Shown here in pieces: positions 29,685 to 36,330 of a DNA stretch of 64,000 nt. How positions within the stretch are numbered: position 1 is the first letter of the stretch; each line of letters starts with the position of its first letter. The DNA comes from Diaphorobacter ruginosibacter (lineage in GTDB: Bacteria; Pseudomonadota; Gammaproteobacteria; Burkholderiales; Burkholderiaceae_C). The translations under genes and the position numbers were made by a program. The DNA lies in assembly GCF_014395975.1 (NCBI RefSeq), contig NZ_CP060714.1, forward strand, positions 3,720,001 to 3,784,000, in the 5' to 3' direction. The notes beneath the pieces are model-generated. The model was not told where the DNA came from, searched no databases, and worked only from the letters and a program-made list of their open reading frames with translations.

Positions 29685-30290
29685 TCAGATCTTGGGAACG
29701 CCGGTCAGTGCCAGCTTGAACTTCACCTGGACTTCGTCCGCCACCATGGAAGTGTCGGCCCACTCCTGCTCGCCGATCTTGAACGCCAGTCGCTTGATCG
29801 CGAAGCTGCCCGTGGCAGTGGTATTGGCGCCGCTCTGCGCCAGCGTGACCGGGACGGTCACATCCTGGCTCGCGCCCTTGATGTTCAGCTTGCCTGCCAC
29901 CTCGAACTTGCCGCCACCCAGGGCCTTGATGGCCGTGGACTGGAATGTAGCCTGAGGAAACTTTGTCACGTTGAACCACAGGGGCTTGGGCAATTCCGCA
30001 TCGGTTTCCTTCACGCCCAACGTTGCGCTGCCGGTATCGATCGACAGCGTCACCTTGCTGGTTGCCAGCTTGGCCGGATCGAACGACACCTGGGCATCGA
30101 ACTTGGTGAAATGACCGTTCACCGGGACGCCCATCTGCTTGCTCACAAAGCCGATCTCGCTCTGCGCGGGCACCAGCTTCTGCTCGGCCAGCGCGGGGGC
30201 GGATGCCATTGCCAGCGCTGCGCCGGCCAGCGCCGCACCCAGGCCCCACACGGAAACGGTCTTCTTCACTGTCATCATTGCTGTATTCAT
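29685..30290 (-). CDS. YceI-family periplasmic protein (second copy)
   Basis: The 201-residue protein has a longer signal region (to about 36, ending APALA) and the YceI barrel with EIGFVSKQMGVPVNGHFTKF and LNIKGASQDVTVPV. The start is ATG 30290, or the adjacent GTG at 30293; AAGGAG lies upstream of both. It lies between cytochrome b561 and the first YceI gene, and the three are probably one transcript. Confidence 0.88.
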   Translation of the reverse strand: MNTAMMTVKKTVSVWGLGAALAGAALAMASAPALAEQKLVPAQSEIGFVSKQMGVPVNGHFTKFDAQVSFDPAKLATSKVTLSIDTGSATLGVKETDAELPKPLWFNVTKFPQATFQSTAIKALGGGKFEVAGKLNIKGASQDVTVPVTLAQSGANTTATGSFAIKRLAFKIGEQEWADTSMVADEVQVKFKLALTGVPKI

Positions 30291-30398
30291 CACTTCATTT
30301 CTCCTTGGAGATCACCATCACGGCATGCCGGGTCACCACTGCGCCCGGCGCGAAAAACAAAATTCAGGCTTGGACTGCAGAAGGGCTGCCCCCCCTGC

Positions 30399-30965
30399 TC
30401 AGGCTCGTCCCGGCAGCATGCGGGAGAGCAATCCATCGCGGTCGATGACCTGGTGCTTCACCACCGCCGCCACATGCAACACCACCAGCGCCGCCAGTGC
30501 ATAGGCCGAATAGGCATGCCAGGGCTTGATCGCCTTGGCCAGCTCGGGATCGGCTGCTACGAAATCAGGCAACGGCAGCGCGCCGAACAGCACGATCTGA
30601 AAACCCGATGCCGAGCTGTAGGCCCAGCCAATCAACGGCACGGCCAGGAACAGCGCATACATCAGGAAGTGCACGGCATGGTGTGCCAACTGCTGCCAGC
30701 CCGGCATGGTTGCCACGACCTTCGAAGACAGCGGCGGCGCACGGTGCGTGAAGCGCCACAGCAGGCGCAGCACCGACAGCGCCAGGATCGTCACACCGGC
30801 CCACTTATGCCAGTTGTAGAGTTTCAGACGCTGGGGCGAGAACGGCAGCCCCGTCATGTACAGCCCCACGCCGAACAGCGTGACGAGCGCAAGGGCCAGG
30901 GCCCAGTGAAATGTCATGGCCACGCCGGAGTAGCGCGTGGGCGTCTGACGAGAAGCGGATTGCAT
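30399..30965 (-). CDS. Cytochrome b561 (di-haem membrane protein)
   Basis: The 188-residue protein has four membrane segments with the haem-ligand His residues expected in prokaryotic cytochrome b561: MTFHWALALALV, NWHKWAGVTIL, LAHHAVHFLMYALF and WHAYSAYALAALVVLHVAAVVKH. It exchanges electrons between quinone and periplasmic acceptors. The start ATG 30965 is preferred over a TTG at 30974. It leads the operon with two YceI proteins, which probably bind the quinone or another isoprenoid partner. Confidence 0.9.
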   Translation of the reverse strand: MQSASRQTPTRYSGVAMTFHWALALALVTLFGVGLYMTGLPFSPQRLKLYNWHKWAGVTILALSVLRLLWRFTHRAPPLSSKVVATMPGWQQLAHHAVHFLMYALFLAVPLIGWAYSSASGFQIVLFGALPLPDFVAADPELAKAIKPWHAYSAYALAALVVLHVAAVVKHQVIDRDGLLSRMLPGRA

Positions 30966-31273
30966 GTTCGACAAGATGGATGAAAGGTGGATCTATCGCG
31001 GACTACGTTCCGCAGCCTTGATGGATCACATGCCGCGTTCACGTCATCCAGACTGCAAAGATTGAAAGTCTAGAGTCGAGGGGCTGTGTAAAGTTTCAAC
31101 CGAATTGTCGTTTCAATTCAAATAATGTGAATCGTTGGAAATAAGCTTATGCAGCTCGGGCTTCCCAGCCAACCAGCCGGTGCAAGAGCCCAACCCCTGT
31201 TCACAAGTAGCTCCCGCTCGTCGCGCTGCTCTTCATTTCGCGGTGGCCCGATTGTGTAGAATATGCGGCTTCG
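30966..31273 (+). other. Intergenic region with tRNA promoter
   Basis: This interval has no gene. It serves as leader of the leftward cytochrome operon and promoter of the tRNA. A -10-like TAGAAT occurs at 31257-31262, 12 bases before the tRNA; the -35 element is not clear. Confidence 0.45.
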
Positions 31274-31363
31274 GGAGGTTTGGGTGAGTGGTTTAAACCA
31301 GCAGTCTTGAAAACTGCCGAAGGGGTGACCCTTCCGTGAGTTCGAATCTCACAGCCTCCGCCA
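31274..31363 (+). tRNA. tRNA-Ser, anticodon UGA
   Basis: The 90-base gene folds as a class II tRNA. The acceptor stem GGAGGTT (31274-31280) pairs with AGCCTCC, followed by discriminator G and an encoded CCA (31361-31363). The anticodon arm is GCAGT-CTTGAAA-ACTGC with anticodon TGA, then a long variable arm (GAAGGGGTGACCCTTC) and a T arm GTGAG-TTCGAAT-CTCAC. The 3' end is overlapped in antisense by the last codons of the prophage regulator gene (31349-31612), which marks it as the probable phage integration site. Confidence 0.97.
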
Positions 31364-31612
31364 TGAGTTGACAGCCCGCTGTAGTCTTGCTACGAGCGGG
31401 CTTTCTTTTTCTGCTTCCAGAGCGGCAATCGCCATCCAATGCTCTGGGTTCTCTCCTAATTCAATAGCAACGTTTCCCGCCAGGATTGGGCTTAGCCGTC
31501 CTTGTCGTTTTGCTACGTAAAACGCCTCCGGGGTTACGTTGAACTCGCGCGCCCATTGCGCAGGGCTCTTAATTTCTTGCGCTTTTGCCCAAAGTTCCAT
31601 GGTTTTTTGCAT
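31349..31612 (-). CDS. Phage regulator, DUF3693/Cro-like helix-turn-helix
   Basis: The 87-residue protein resembles small DNA-binding regulators found at this place in many filamentous phages: SPAQWAREFNVTPEAFYVAKRQGRLSP is split here as a helix-turn-helix (residues about 16-42) followed by LAGNVAIELGENPEHW and IAALEAEKES. It probably controls the lysogeny-like state or superinfection immunity. The last four codons and stop lie within the tRNA-Ser 3' end (31349-31363), so the coding frame is completed by attachment-site sequence. A palindrome at 31667-31693 upstream may be its operator. Confidence 0.65.
   Translation of the reverse strand: MQKTMELWAKAQEIKSPAQWAREFNVTPEAFYVAKRQGRLSPILAGNVAIELGENPEHWMAIAALEAEKESPLVARLQRAVNSWRRL
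31373..31412 (+). terminator. Terminator after tRNA-Ser, inside the antisense prophage regulator gene
   Basis: AGCCCGCTGTAG (31373-31384) pairs with CTACGAGCGGGCT (31390-31402, one bulged G) and is followed by TTCTTTTT. It ends the tRNA transcript and also lies within the coding region of the leftward regulator gene. Confidence 0.8.
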
Positions 31613-31666
31613 CTGAGTACCTCTTGGGATAAGTGGGTTTTAGCATTTTTCGCTGGCGAATAAACA

Positions 31667-31693
31667 AAGAGATTCTTAAGCTAAGAATTTCTT
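31667..31693 (-). promoter_or_regulatory. Palindrome between the two leftward prophage genes
   Basis: ATTCTTA (31672-31678) and TAAGAAT (31682-31688) are perfect inverted copies around AGC; the match continues after one mismatch to 31667 and 31693 (AAGA/TCTT). It lies upstream of the regulator gene and just past the stop of the membrane protein gene. It may be an operator for the regulator or, given the T-rich stretch on the minus strand, a weak terminator. Confidence 0.5.
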
Positions 31694-31704
31694 ATGAAAA
31701 TCAG

Positions 31705-31983
31705 TTACTTTTCAGCGCGCATATCTGGCATCTGTGCTTTGGGTGCGTCGTCTTTTACAAGCTCCCACCTGAATCCATCTGGTGGCGCTCCTTTGTTGTT
31801 TGCGACTGGAAAGCGCGGAAGCGCATCGCGTATGCCATCACGAACGGCGGCGCGCGTGATCGAGTACGCAACCCAACAAACCACGATGAACGCGATCACG
31901 CTAATGCACAGATCGACGATCAGCGCGCGCATCCACATTTGCTCTATCTGCTCCATCACTTTGGAGTACTGGCTTAAATCCAT
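31705..31983 (-). CDS. Prophage membrane protein of unknown function
   Basis: The 92-residue product starts at the ATG 31983, which has a strong GGGAGAAG ribosome site; an upstream ATG at 32016 lacks one. Residues 1-20 (MDLSQYSKVMEQIEQMWMRA) are amphipathic, followed by one membrane segment (about 20-42, LIVDLCISVIAFIVVCWVAY) and a basic to mixed C-terminal tail. It is transcribed opposite to the structural genes, with the regulator. I do not recognise the family. An immunity or superinfection role is possible from position only. Confidence 0.6.
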   Translation of the reverse strand: MDLSQYSKVMEQIEQMWMRALIVDLCISVIAFIVVCWVAYSITRAAVRDGIRDALPRFPVANNKGAPPDGFRWELVKDDAPKAQMPDMRAEK

Positions 31984-32007
31984 TTCTTCTCCCTCTGCAT
32001 TGGCCTG

Positions 32008-32020
32008 ACGTTTCAAACGT
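32008..32020 (+). promoter_or_regulatory. Palindrome in the divergent prophage promoter region
   Basis: ACGTTT-C-AAACGT (32008-32020) sits between the leftward membrane gene and the rightward ssDNA-binding gene, flanked by GGCC on both sides. A second short repeat TGTGC/GCACA lies at 32044-32059. These are candidate binding sites for the phage regulator that would switch between leftward and rightward transcription. Confidence 0.45.
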
Positions 32021-32073
32021 TGGCCTTGCGTGCAGGGTCAACGTGTGCAACGTCGCACAGTCTAGGAGAAATC

Positions 32074-32391
32074 ATGATTAAGGTATCGGTAAAGTCGACC
32101 GACGTCCGCAACCAAAGCGGCACCTCCAAGCAATCTGGCAAGCCCTACAGCCTCAATTTCCAGAACGTCTATTTCCACCTCGTGGACAAGAACGGCAACC
32201 CTGAGCCGTACCCCACGAAGGTCGAAATCATCCTGCCCACCAACTCCGAAGGTGCGGCGCTCTACTACCCAATCGGCGAGTACACCCTCGCGCCTGAATC
32301 GGTCTATGTGAGCCGCAACGGTGACATTGCCATGTCGCCGCGTTTGCGCGCGATCAAGTCCGCCCCCGCAGCTGCTGACGTCAAGGGCTGA
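32074..32391 (+). CDS. Phage single-stranded DNA-binding protein (gene V-like)
   Basis: The 105-residue protein is of the helix-destabilising (pV) type: an OB-fold start MIKVSVKSTDVRNQSGTSK, central SLNFQNVYFHLVD and KVEIILPTN strands, and PIGEYTLAPESVYVSRNGD near the end. In filamentous phages it coats the new single strand, stops conversion to double strand and delivers DNA to the assembly site. The start is ATG 32074 with AGGAGAA immediately upstream; an earlier in-frame start at 32020 lies over the operator region. It is the first gene of the rightward block. Confidence 0.85.
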   Translation: MIKVSVKSTDVRNQSGTSKQSGKPYSLNFQNVYFHLVDKNGNPEPYPTKVEIILPTNSEGAALYYPIGEYTLAPESVYVSRNGDIAMSPRLRAIKSAPAAADVKG

Positions 32392-32393
32392 CC

Positions 32394-32588
32394 ATGGCTC
32401 AAGCCATGCACGATGCGCGGCTCGCTGCTGCCCATGACGCGCTCCTGGCGCTGTTCATGGAGCAGCGTCAACAAGAGCTCTCATTGATCGACGGTGTGTC
32501 TGCGCATTTCCGCATGGAAGGCGAAGAGACCACCGTCGATTTCACGTACACGCGAGGCGGCATGCCTGTGAGCGGGGAGGGCCTCTGA
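32394..32588 (+). CDS. Small prophage protein of unknown function
   Basis: The 64-residue protein starts 2 bases after the ssDNA-binding gene stop and its own stop overlaps the next start (TGATG). It is rich in Ala, His, Gln and Glu in the first half (an apparent helix) and ends with short strands (TTVDFTYTRGGM). It has no signal peptide or membrane segment. I do not recognise it. Tight overlaps on both sides support translation. Confidence 0.6.
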   Translation: MAQAMHDARLAAAHDALLALFMEQRQQELSLIDGVSAHFRMEGEETTVDFTYTRGGMPVSGEGL

Positions 32589-33109
32589 TGGTCGCTGCTC
32601 TTTTCGTCCGTGCGGACAACCACTATGCGGCGCTCGGCTGTGACTGCTACGACATTGATCGCGATGCCTTGACCTGGCCGGGTGGTGTACCTGGCATCTT
32701 CCATCCACCGTGTAGAGCGTGGGGCCAGCTCTCGCACTTTGCAAAGCCGCGGGACGGTGAGCGCGAGCTGGCGCTGTGGTCTATGGCTATGGTGCGCCGC
32801 TTTGGCGGTGTTCTGGAACATCCATTCAGTTCCAAGTTGTGGGGCGTATCAGGCTGCGGCACGTTCGGTGTTCGCGATCAGCATGGCGGCGTTTTGGTGC
32901 CGGTAATGCAGAGCTGGTTCGGTCATCGTGCCCAGAAAAAGACGTGTCTCTACATCGTCGGCCCGGTGCCAGCTATCGAACCTGGTGAGGTCGCTGCGAC
33001 CTGCACGGTCGAACGTATGGGTCGTGCGGAGCGTGAACGCACTCCTGCGGCCTTTGCGCAATGGCTGGTTGACCTGGCACATCAGTGCCGTCCGTTGGAG
33101 TTGGCATGA
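32588..33109 (+). CDS. Phage protein with cytosine-methyltransferase-like PPC and EHP motifs
   Basis: The 173-residue protein shows GIFHPPCRAWGQLSHF (residues about 35-50) and GGVLEHPFSSKLW (about 75-87). These resemble motif IV (PPC, catalytic Cys) and motif VI (ENP/EHP) of C5 cytosine DNA methyltransferases, but the protein is half their length and no AdoMet-binding motif I is evident at the N-terminus (LFVRADNHYAALGCDCYDID may be a remnant). Related small proteins occur in tailed phages and are unassigned. It sits between the ssDNA-binding and replication genes with ATG overlaps on both sides. Function could be DNA modification, a methyltransferase mimic or host takeover. Confidence 0.7.
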   Translation: MVAALFVRADNHYAALGCDCYDIDRDALTWPGGVPGIFHPPCRAWGQLSHFAKPRDGERELALWSMAMVRRFGGVLEHPFSSKLWGVSGCGTFGVRDQHGGVLVPVMQSWFGHRAQKKTCLYIVGPVPAIEPGEVAATCTVERMGRAERERTPAAFAQWLVDLAHQCRPLELA

Positions 33110-34086
33110 GCGCGCTTCAGGCCAAGAACGAGGCACGCATGCAGAGCATGGGTGCATTGCTGTTCGCACGTCAGCAGGCGCGTGCAGCTGAGCAGGCAGC
33201 GCGCAGCGCTGCCGGGCTTGTCTCAGTATCAACAACTTGCAGGACTGCAAGTGGATCGTCTCTGATCGTTGGCGGTGAGACCTACACCGGCAAAGATCAG
33301 GTGGCTTTGGCATGGACCGATAACGTCATCACCATCGATCCAATCCAAAGCCGCATCACGCGCCTGCGCAAATCGCTGGGCGTGGCTTCCAAGGCCCTGC
33401 ACAACGCGGGCAGCTTAAAGCAGCAGATGTGGATGCAGACGCTGACCTACCGCGGCGATAACCGCGCGTGGAAGCCTGAGCACATCAGCCGATACCTCGA
33501 CGCACTGCGCAAGTGGCACTACGCCAAGACCGGCAGCAAGACAGTGCGCTATGCATGGGTTGCTGAATTGCAGGACCGAGGCGTCATTCATTACCACATC
33601 GTTGTGTGGCTGGAAGGGGGCCTTACGCCGCCGAAAGGGGATCGCCCATGGTCACGTAAAGACCGGGCCGGTTTGAAGCTCTGGGAGCCTCCTATGTGGC
33701 CGCATGGCATGACCCGAAGGGACAAGGCCTATTGCCCGGTCGCGTACCTGATGAAGTACGTCAGCAAGGTGGGCCAAAAAACGATTGGAGGATTTCCGCA
33801 TGGCGCTCGAATTCATGGCTGTGGAGGCCTGTCTGAAACTGGCCGTGCTTGCCGCCGTTGGGTACTTTGGCCTTCGTATGTGCAGGCTAATGCTTCGGTG
33901 CAAGACCGCTTTAGACCTGCGCCGGGAGGCGGTTACGTCAATGCTGAGACAGGAGAGCTTTTGCTCTCTGACTTCGCACCAACGGGCGGCGGTTTTCATA
34001 GCTTTATCCGCGTGCGGCGAGGCCCGCGAAGGATCGAACCATGCGGTCCGTTTTCCTGGCTCCCTGAAATCAAGGATGCGCAATGA
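33106..34086 (+). CDS. Rolling-circle replication initiator (HUH endonuclease)
   Basis: The 326-residue protein has the HUH metal motif HYH at 162-164 within VIHYHIVVWLEGG, preceded by YAWVAELQDRG, and candidate catalytic Tyr 214 and Tyr 218 in CPVAYLMKYVSKVGQK. This is the layout of filamentous phage and plasmid Rep proteins that nick the double-strand origin and stay linked to the 5' end. The start is ATG 33106 (MSALQAKNE), overlapping the previous stop as ATGA; an ATG at 33085 lies inside the previous gene. Its stop overlaps the next small gene as ATGA. Confidence 0.85.
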   Translation: MSALQAKNEARMQSMGALLFARQQARAAEQAARSAAGLVSVSTTCRTASGSSLIVGGETYTGKDQVALAWTDNVITIDPIQSRITRLRKSLGVASKALHNAGSLKQQMWMQTLTYRGDNRAWKPEHISRYLDALRKWHYAKTGSKTVRYAWVAELQDRGVIHYHIVVWLEGGLTPPKGDRPWSRKDRAGLKLWEPPMWPHGMTRRDKAYCPVAYLMKYVSKVGQKTIGGFPHGARIHGCGGLSETGRACRRWVLWPSYVQANASVQDRFRPAPGGGYVNAETGELLLSDFAPTGGGFHSFIRVRRGPRRIEPCGPFSWLPEIKDAQ

Positions 34087-34187
34087 CGCCCGACCAGTTG
34101 CAGTACTTCTCTGAAATCCTGACGAGCGGCCTTGTCGCCGTCATGTTTGGCCTGGGCTATCTGGCCGGTGGGGGCGCTGCTGGATGA
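34083..34187 (+). CDS. Tiny prophage membrane protein, minor coat candidate
   Basis: This 34-residue ORF starts within the stop of rep (ATGA) and ends within the next start (ATGA). It begins MTPDQLQYFSEILTSG and continues as one membrane segment (LVAVMFGLGYLAG). Small single-span proteins here correspond in place and size to pVII/pIX-type end proteins of filamentous virions. Function is inferred from size and position. Confidence 0.6.
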   Translation: MTPDQLQYFSEILTSGLVAVMFGLGYLAGGGAAG

Positions 34188-34429
34188 CCTTTTTTCGACG
34201 CTATGCGGGTGCTTTGGCCCTGCTGGCAACCATCGTTTTTTGTTCTTTTCTAGCTGGCCTTGCGGTCGGTGTCTCAGTGGGGGTGTCTTATGGCTCAACG
34301 AATGGCCGTGTGGGTGATTTTTCTAGCTGTGTGTTATGGGGTGTTCAGGATCTATGTGGGTTGGAAAAACCCCTGGTCCGTGCCGATCCCGGCACCTGCG
34401 GTGCTGTCGGTACTGCCTGCCCAGCCTGA
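34184..34429 (+). CDS. Small prophage membrane protein (overlapping frame, uncertain)
   Basis: The 81-residue frame starts at an ATGA overlap. Its first 35 residues (RRYAGALALLATIVFCSFLAG and a short follow-on) look like a membrane segment, but its second half lies antiparallel in quality to the overlapping frame at 34290-34454 and reads like non-coding sequence. It may be real with a shared overlap, or only its first part may be ancestral. Confidence 0.4.
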   Translation: MTFFRRYAGALALLATIVFCSFLAGLAVGVSVGVSYGSTNGRVGDFSSCVLWGVQDLCGLEKPLVRADPGTCGAVGTACPA

Positions 34430-34454
34430 AGGCTGTTTGAAGGCGGGATGCTGA
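34290..34454 (+). CDS. Small prophage membrane protein
   Basis: This 54-residue frame starts at ATG 34290 behind GGGGG, or at ATG 34302. It has one membrane segment (MAVWVIFLAVCYGVFRIYVGW) followed by a Pro-rich outer tail (PWSVPIPAPAV). It overlaps the preceding frame by about 140 bases and its stop overlaps the next start (TGATG). It is a candidate minor structural or assembly protein. Confidence 0.5.
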   Translation: MAQRMAVWVIFLAVCYGVFRIYVGWKNPWSVPIPAPAVLSVLPAQPEGCLKAGC

Positions 34455-34552
34455 TGGCCGCGAGTCTTGTCTATTTCATGGCGGCATGGGCCGTTGGTTA
34501 CGTCATTGGCTTCAAGGTGCGAATGGTGCGGATGGCCTTTCGCGCCGCGTAG
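34454..34552 (+). CDS. Tiny prophage protein, pVII/pIX-like
   Basis: The 32-residue product begins MAASLVYFMAAWAVGYVIGF and ends with a basic tail KVRMVRMAFRAA: a single span with positive cytoplasmic end, like the small end-cap proteins of filamentous phages. It starts within the previous stop and is the last gene before the 22-base inverted repeat and the major coat gene. Confidence 0.6.
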   Translation: MAASLVYFMAAWAVGYVIGFKVRMVRMAFRAA

Positions 34553-34569
34553 TGAAGCGACTTTAGCGT

Positions 34570-34626
34570 CAAGCGTTGCGCCCCTGCGGGGTATGCGTAG
34601 CGTGCCCCGCAGGGGCGCAACGCTTG
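34570..34626 (+). repeat. Perfect 22-base inverted repeat (large hairpin) before the coat protein gene
   Basis: Positions 34570-34591 and 34605-34626 are exact reverse complements; the spacer 34592-34604 is TATGCGTAGCGTG. The stem includes CGTTGCGCCCCTGCGGGG and is very GC-rich. A T-rich stretch (CCTTTTTTTC) follows 14 bases after the hairpin. It may act as a transcription terminator or processing point that sets coat protein levels, or as the packaging signal or an origin hairpin of the phage. Confidence 0.9.
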
Positions 34627-34667
34627 CCGGTGCAGTTGCACCTTTTTTTCAACTTTTCGGAGGTTCT

Positions 34668-34907
34668 ATGAACACAACTCGTAATGTGATGGTCAAGTAC
34701 GGTTCTAAGGCTGCTGCCGCCGTTGGTGCTCTGGCTCTGTCTGCTGGCGTCATGGCGCAGGAAACGATTCCGAGTGCTGCCGCTTCTCTCGAGGCGCTCA
34801 AGGGCGAGGCCAGCAGCTACGCCACTCCGCTTTTTGCTCTGGCTGTCGTTGCGACCGGCATCATGATTGGCATCAAGTGGATCAAGCGCGGCAAGTCCGC
34901 TGCCTAA
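34668..34907 (+). CDS. Major coat protein (pVIII-like)
   Basis: The 79-residue precursor has a signal peptide (KYGSKAAAAVGALALSAGVMA) with predicted cleavage before QETIPSAAAS. The mature coat of about 50 residues has an acidic start (SLEALKGEASSY), a central membrane helix (FALAVVATGIMIGIKW) and a basic end (IKRGKSAA) that contacts DNA. This is the textbook plan of Inovirus major coat proteins. The start is ATG 34668 with CGGAGGT upstream. Confidence 0.9.
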   Translation: MNTTRNVMVKYGSKAAAAVGALALSAGVMAQETIPSAAASLEALKGEASSYATPLFALAVVATGIMIGIKWIKRGKSAA

Positions 34908-34919
34908 GCGGCTTTACGC

Positions 34920-34941
34920 CATGCCTCCTTTCGGGGGCATG
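34920..34941 (+). terminator. Hairpin after the major coat gene
   Basis: CATGCCTCC pairs with GGGGGCATG around TTTC (one G-T pair). No T run follows, so it may be an attenuator or RNA-stabilising hairpin between the highly expressed coat gene and the adsorption gene, as in Ff phages. Confidence 0.5.
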
Positions 34942-34965
34942 TGTAAGGCAGTTTGAGGAGTCGTT

Positions 34966-36330
34966 ATGCGAATTGTTTATTGGCGTTGGCTGCTGGCCGT
35001 CATGCTGGTGGTCCTTGGTCATTCAGCCATAGCCTCGGTGCCTCCAGGCCAAGGCTATGTGTGCCGTTACGGTACTGGTATGTCGAAAGAGTCTGCATGC
35101 GCAGACGCCGCAGCAAATGAGCCACCGTCCGGGGAGAGTGTTGCTTACCGCTTCTACGGCATTTCGGCTTCAGGCTTCTGTCAAATCATGGCTCAGAACA
35201 AGGATGGCCGGGATATCAATTTGATGAATGTCCCATGCAGCACCGCCCAAGTCTGCCCTGAAAATTCGGAAAGCGTTGGCGGCGAGTGTGTGTGCAAGTC
35301 TGGCTATTCAGAGCAGGGCGGGCAGTGTAAATCCAACCAGTCTGCGGAGTGTGGCGGCAAGGCCGGTACGTTCGACATTGTGAATATCACATCGGGATGG
35401 AAGCGTACGCCCAGCGTTGGTGACCCTTCCGAGTCCTGGGTTGTAACTAACCAGCTTCCTTCGGGCGGTCAGTTCAGTGTTTGCAGTCCTAGCACGCCGG
35501 GTGGCACCAGTGGTTGTAAGCAAGACATTGACGCCAATGAGCCGTGTGCGGACTGCAAAGGGTGGGTATCGCAAACGCCCGGTAACAATGGCATGTACCG
35601 GGTCAGTACTGATTTCAGAGGTCATTACAGCGGGGAAAGCTGCAGCACTTCTGACAGTGAGGTAGCGCCTGATTTGCTCACGCCTGATGACTCGAAAGAC
35701 CCACCGTGCCCGGGTTATGTCGGTGAGGTCAATGGTGTCAAGGGGTGCTTTGGTAACGCGCAAAAGCCGGTGCCATCTACCGATCCAAACAAGCCGAACA
35801 ACAACGGCTCAGATAAGGGCAACCCTCCCGCGGGCAATAAGCCGAGTGAGGGGGAGGGGTCTGGTACTGACGGTGCAGGGCGCACGCCTAGTACTGGCAC
35901 AGGCGGTAGTGCTGGTGGCCCTGGGGGCGCGGCTGGTGGGGGAACCAAGCCAGACGGCACGACGAACAAGCCGGGTGAGGGTAAAGAGCAAGCTGCGTGC
36001 GGTGCGCCGGGGCAACCGCCTTGCAAGATCGATGAGACAGGTACGCCCAAGGAGTACAAGGGTGATGGTGGCAAAGGTCTGGATAAGTGGAAGGCCGATA
36101 TTGAGGCTAATCGCGATCAGATGAAGGAATCTGGTGGTGGAATTTTCGATTCCATGAATGTGCTCTTTTCAGCGCCTCCGTTGGCGTCTTGCACGCCCAT
36201 ACCTCTCCCTGGTGGTGTGGCCTATGAAAAGCAATGTGAGGTTGTCGATACTGGTCGCGCGATCATGGCTTATGTGTGGGCGCTGACGGCTATATGGCTT
36301 TGTTTGGGCTGGATCAGGGAGGCCGTTTAA
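34966..36330 (+). CDS. Phage adsorption protein, TspB/pIII-like
   Basis: The 454-residue protein has a signal peptide (1-24, LLAVMLVVLGHSAIA), a Cys-rich outer domain (about 30-265, many CxxC-like pairs such as CVCKSGY and PCADCKGW), a Gly/Pro/Asn/Lys-rich flexible linker (about 265-345), a short C-terminal domain with Cys residues and a terminal membrane anchor (about 428-448, AIMAYVWALTAIWLCLGW). This matches the minor coat protein pIII plan and the TspB family of Neisseria and related inoviruses. It should bind the pilus or receptor and release the virion. Start ATG 34966 with GAGGAG upstream. Confidence 0.82.
   Translation: MRIVYWRWLLAVMLVVLGHSAIASVPPGQGYVCRYGTGMSKESACADAAANEPPSGESVAYRFYGISASGFCQIMAQNKDGRDINLMNVPCSTAQVCPENSESVGGECVCKSGYSEQGGQCKSNQSAECGGKAGTFDIVNITSGWKRTPSVGDPSESWVVTNQLPSGGQFSVCSPSTPGGTSGCKQDIDANEPCADCKGWVSQTPGNNGMYRVSTDFRGHYSGESCSTSDSEVAPDLLTPDDSKDPPCPGYVGEVNGVKGCFGNAQKPVPSTDPNKPNNNGSDKGNPPAGNKPSEGEGSGTDGAGRTPSTGTGGSAGGPGGAAGGGTKPDGTTNKPGEGKEQAACGAPGQPPCKIDETGTPKEYKGDGGKGLDKWKADIEANRDQMKESGGGIFDSMNVLFSAPPLASCTPIPLPGGVAYEKQCEVVDTGRAIMAYVWALTAIWLCLGWIREAV

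Noticed and set aside
33785..34114. A 109-residue frame overlapping the 3' half of rep
   Set aside because: It overlaps the HUH protein in another frame with no ribosome site support and reads like shadow sequence after the first 35 residues.
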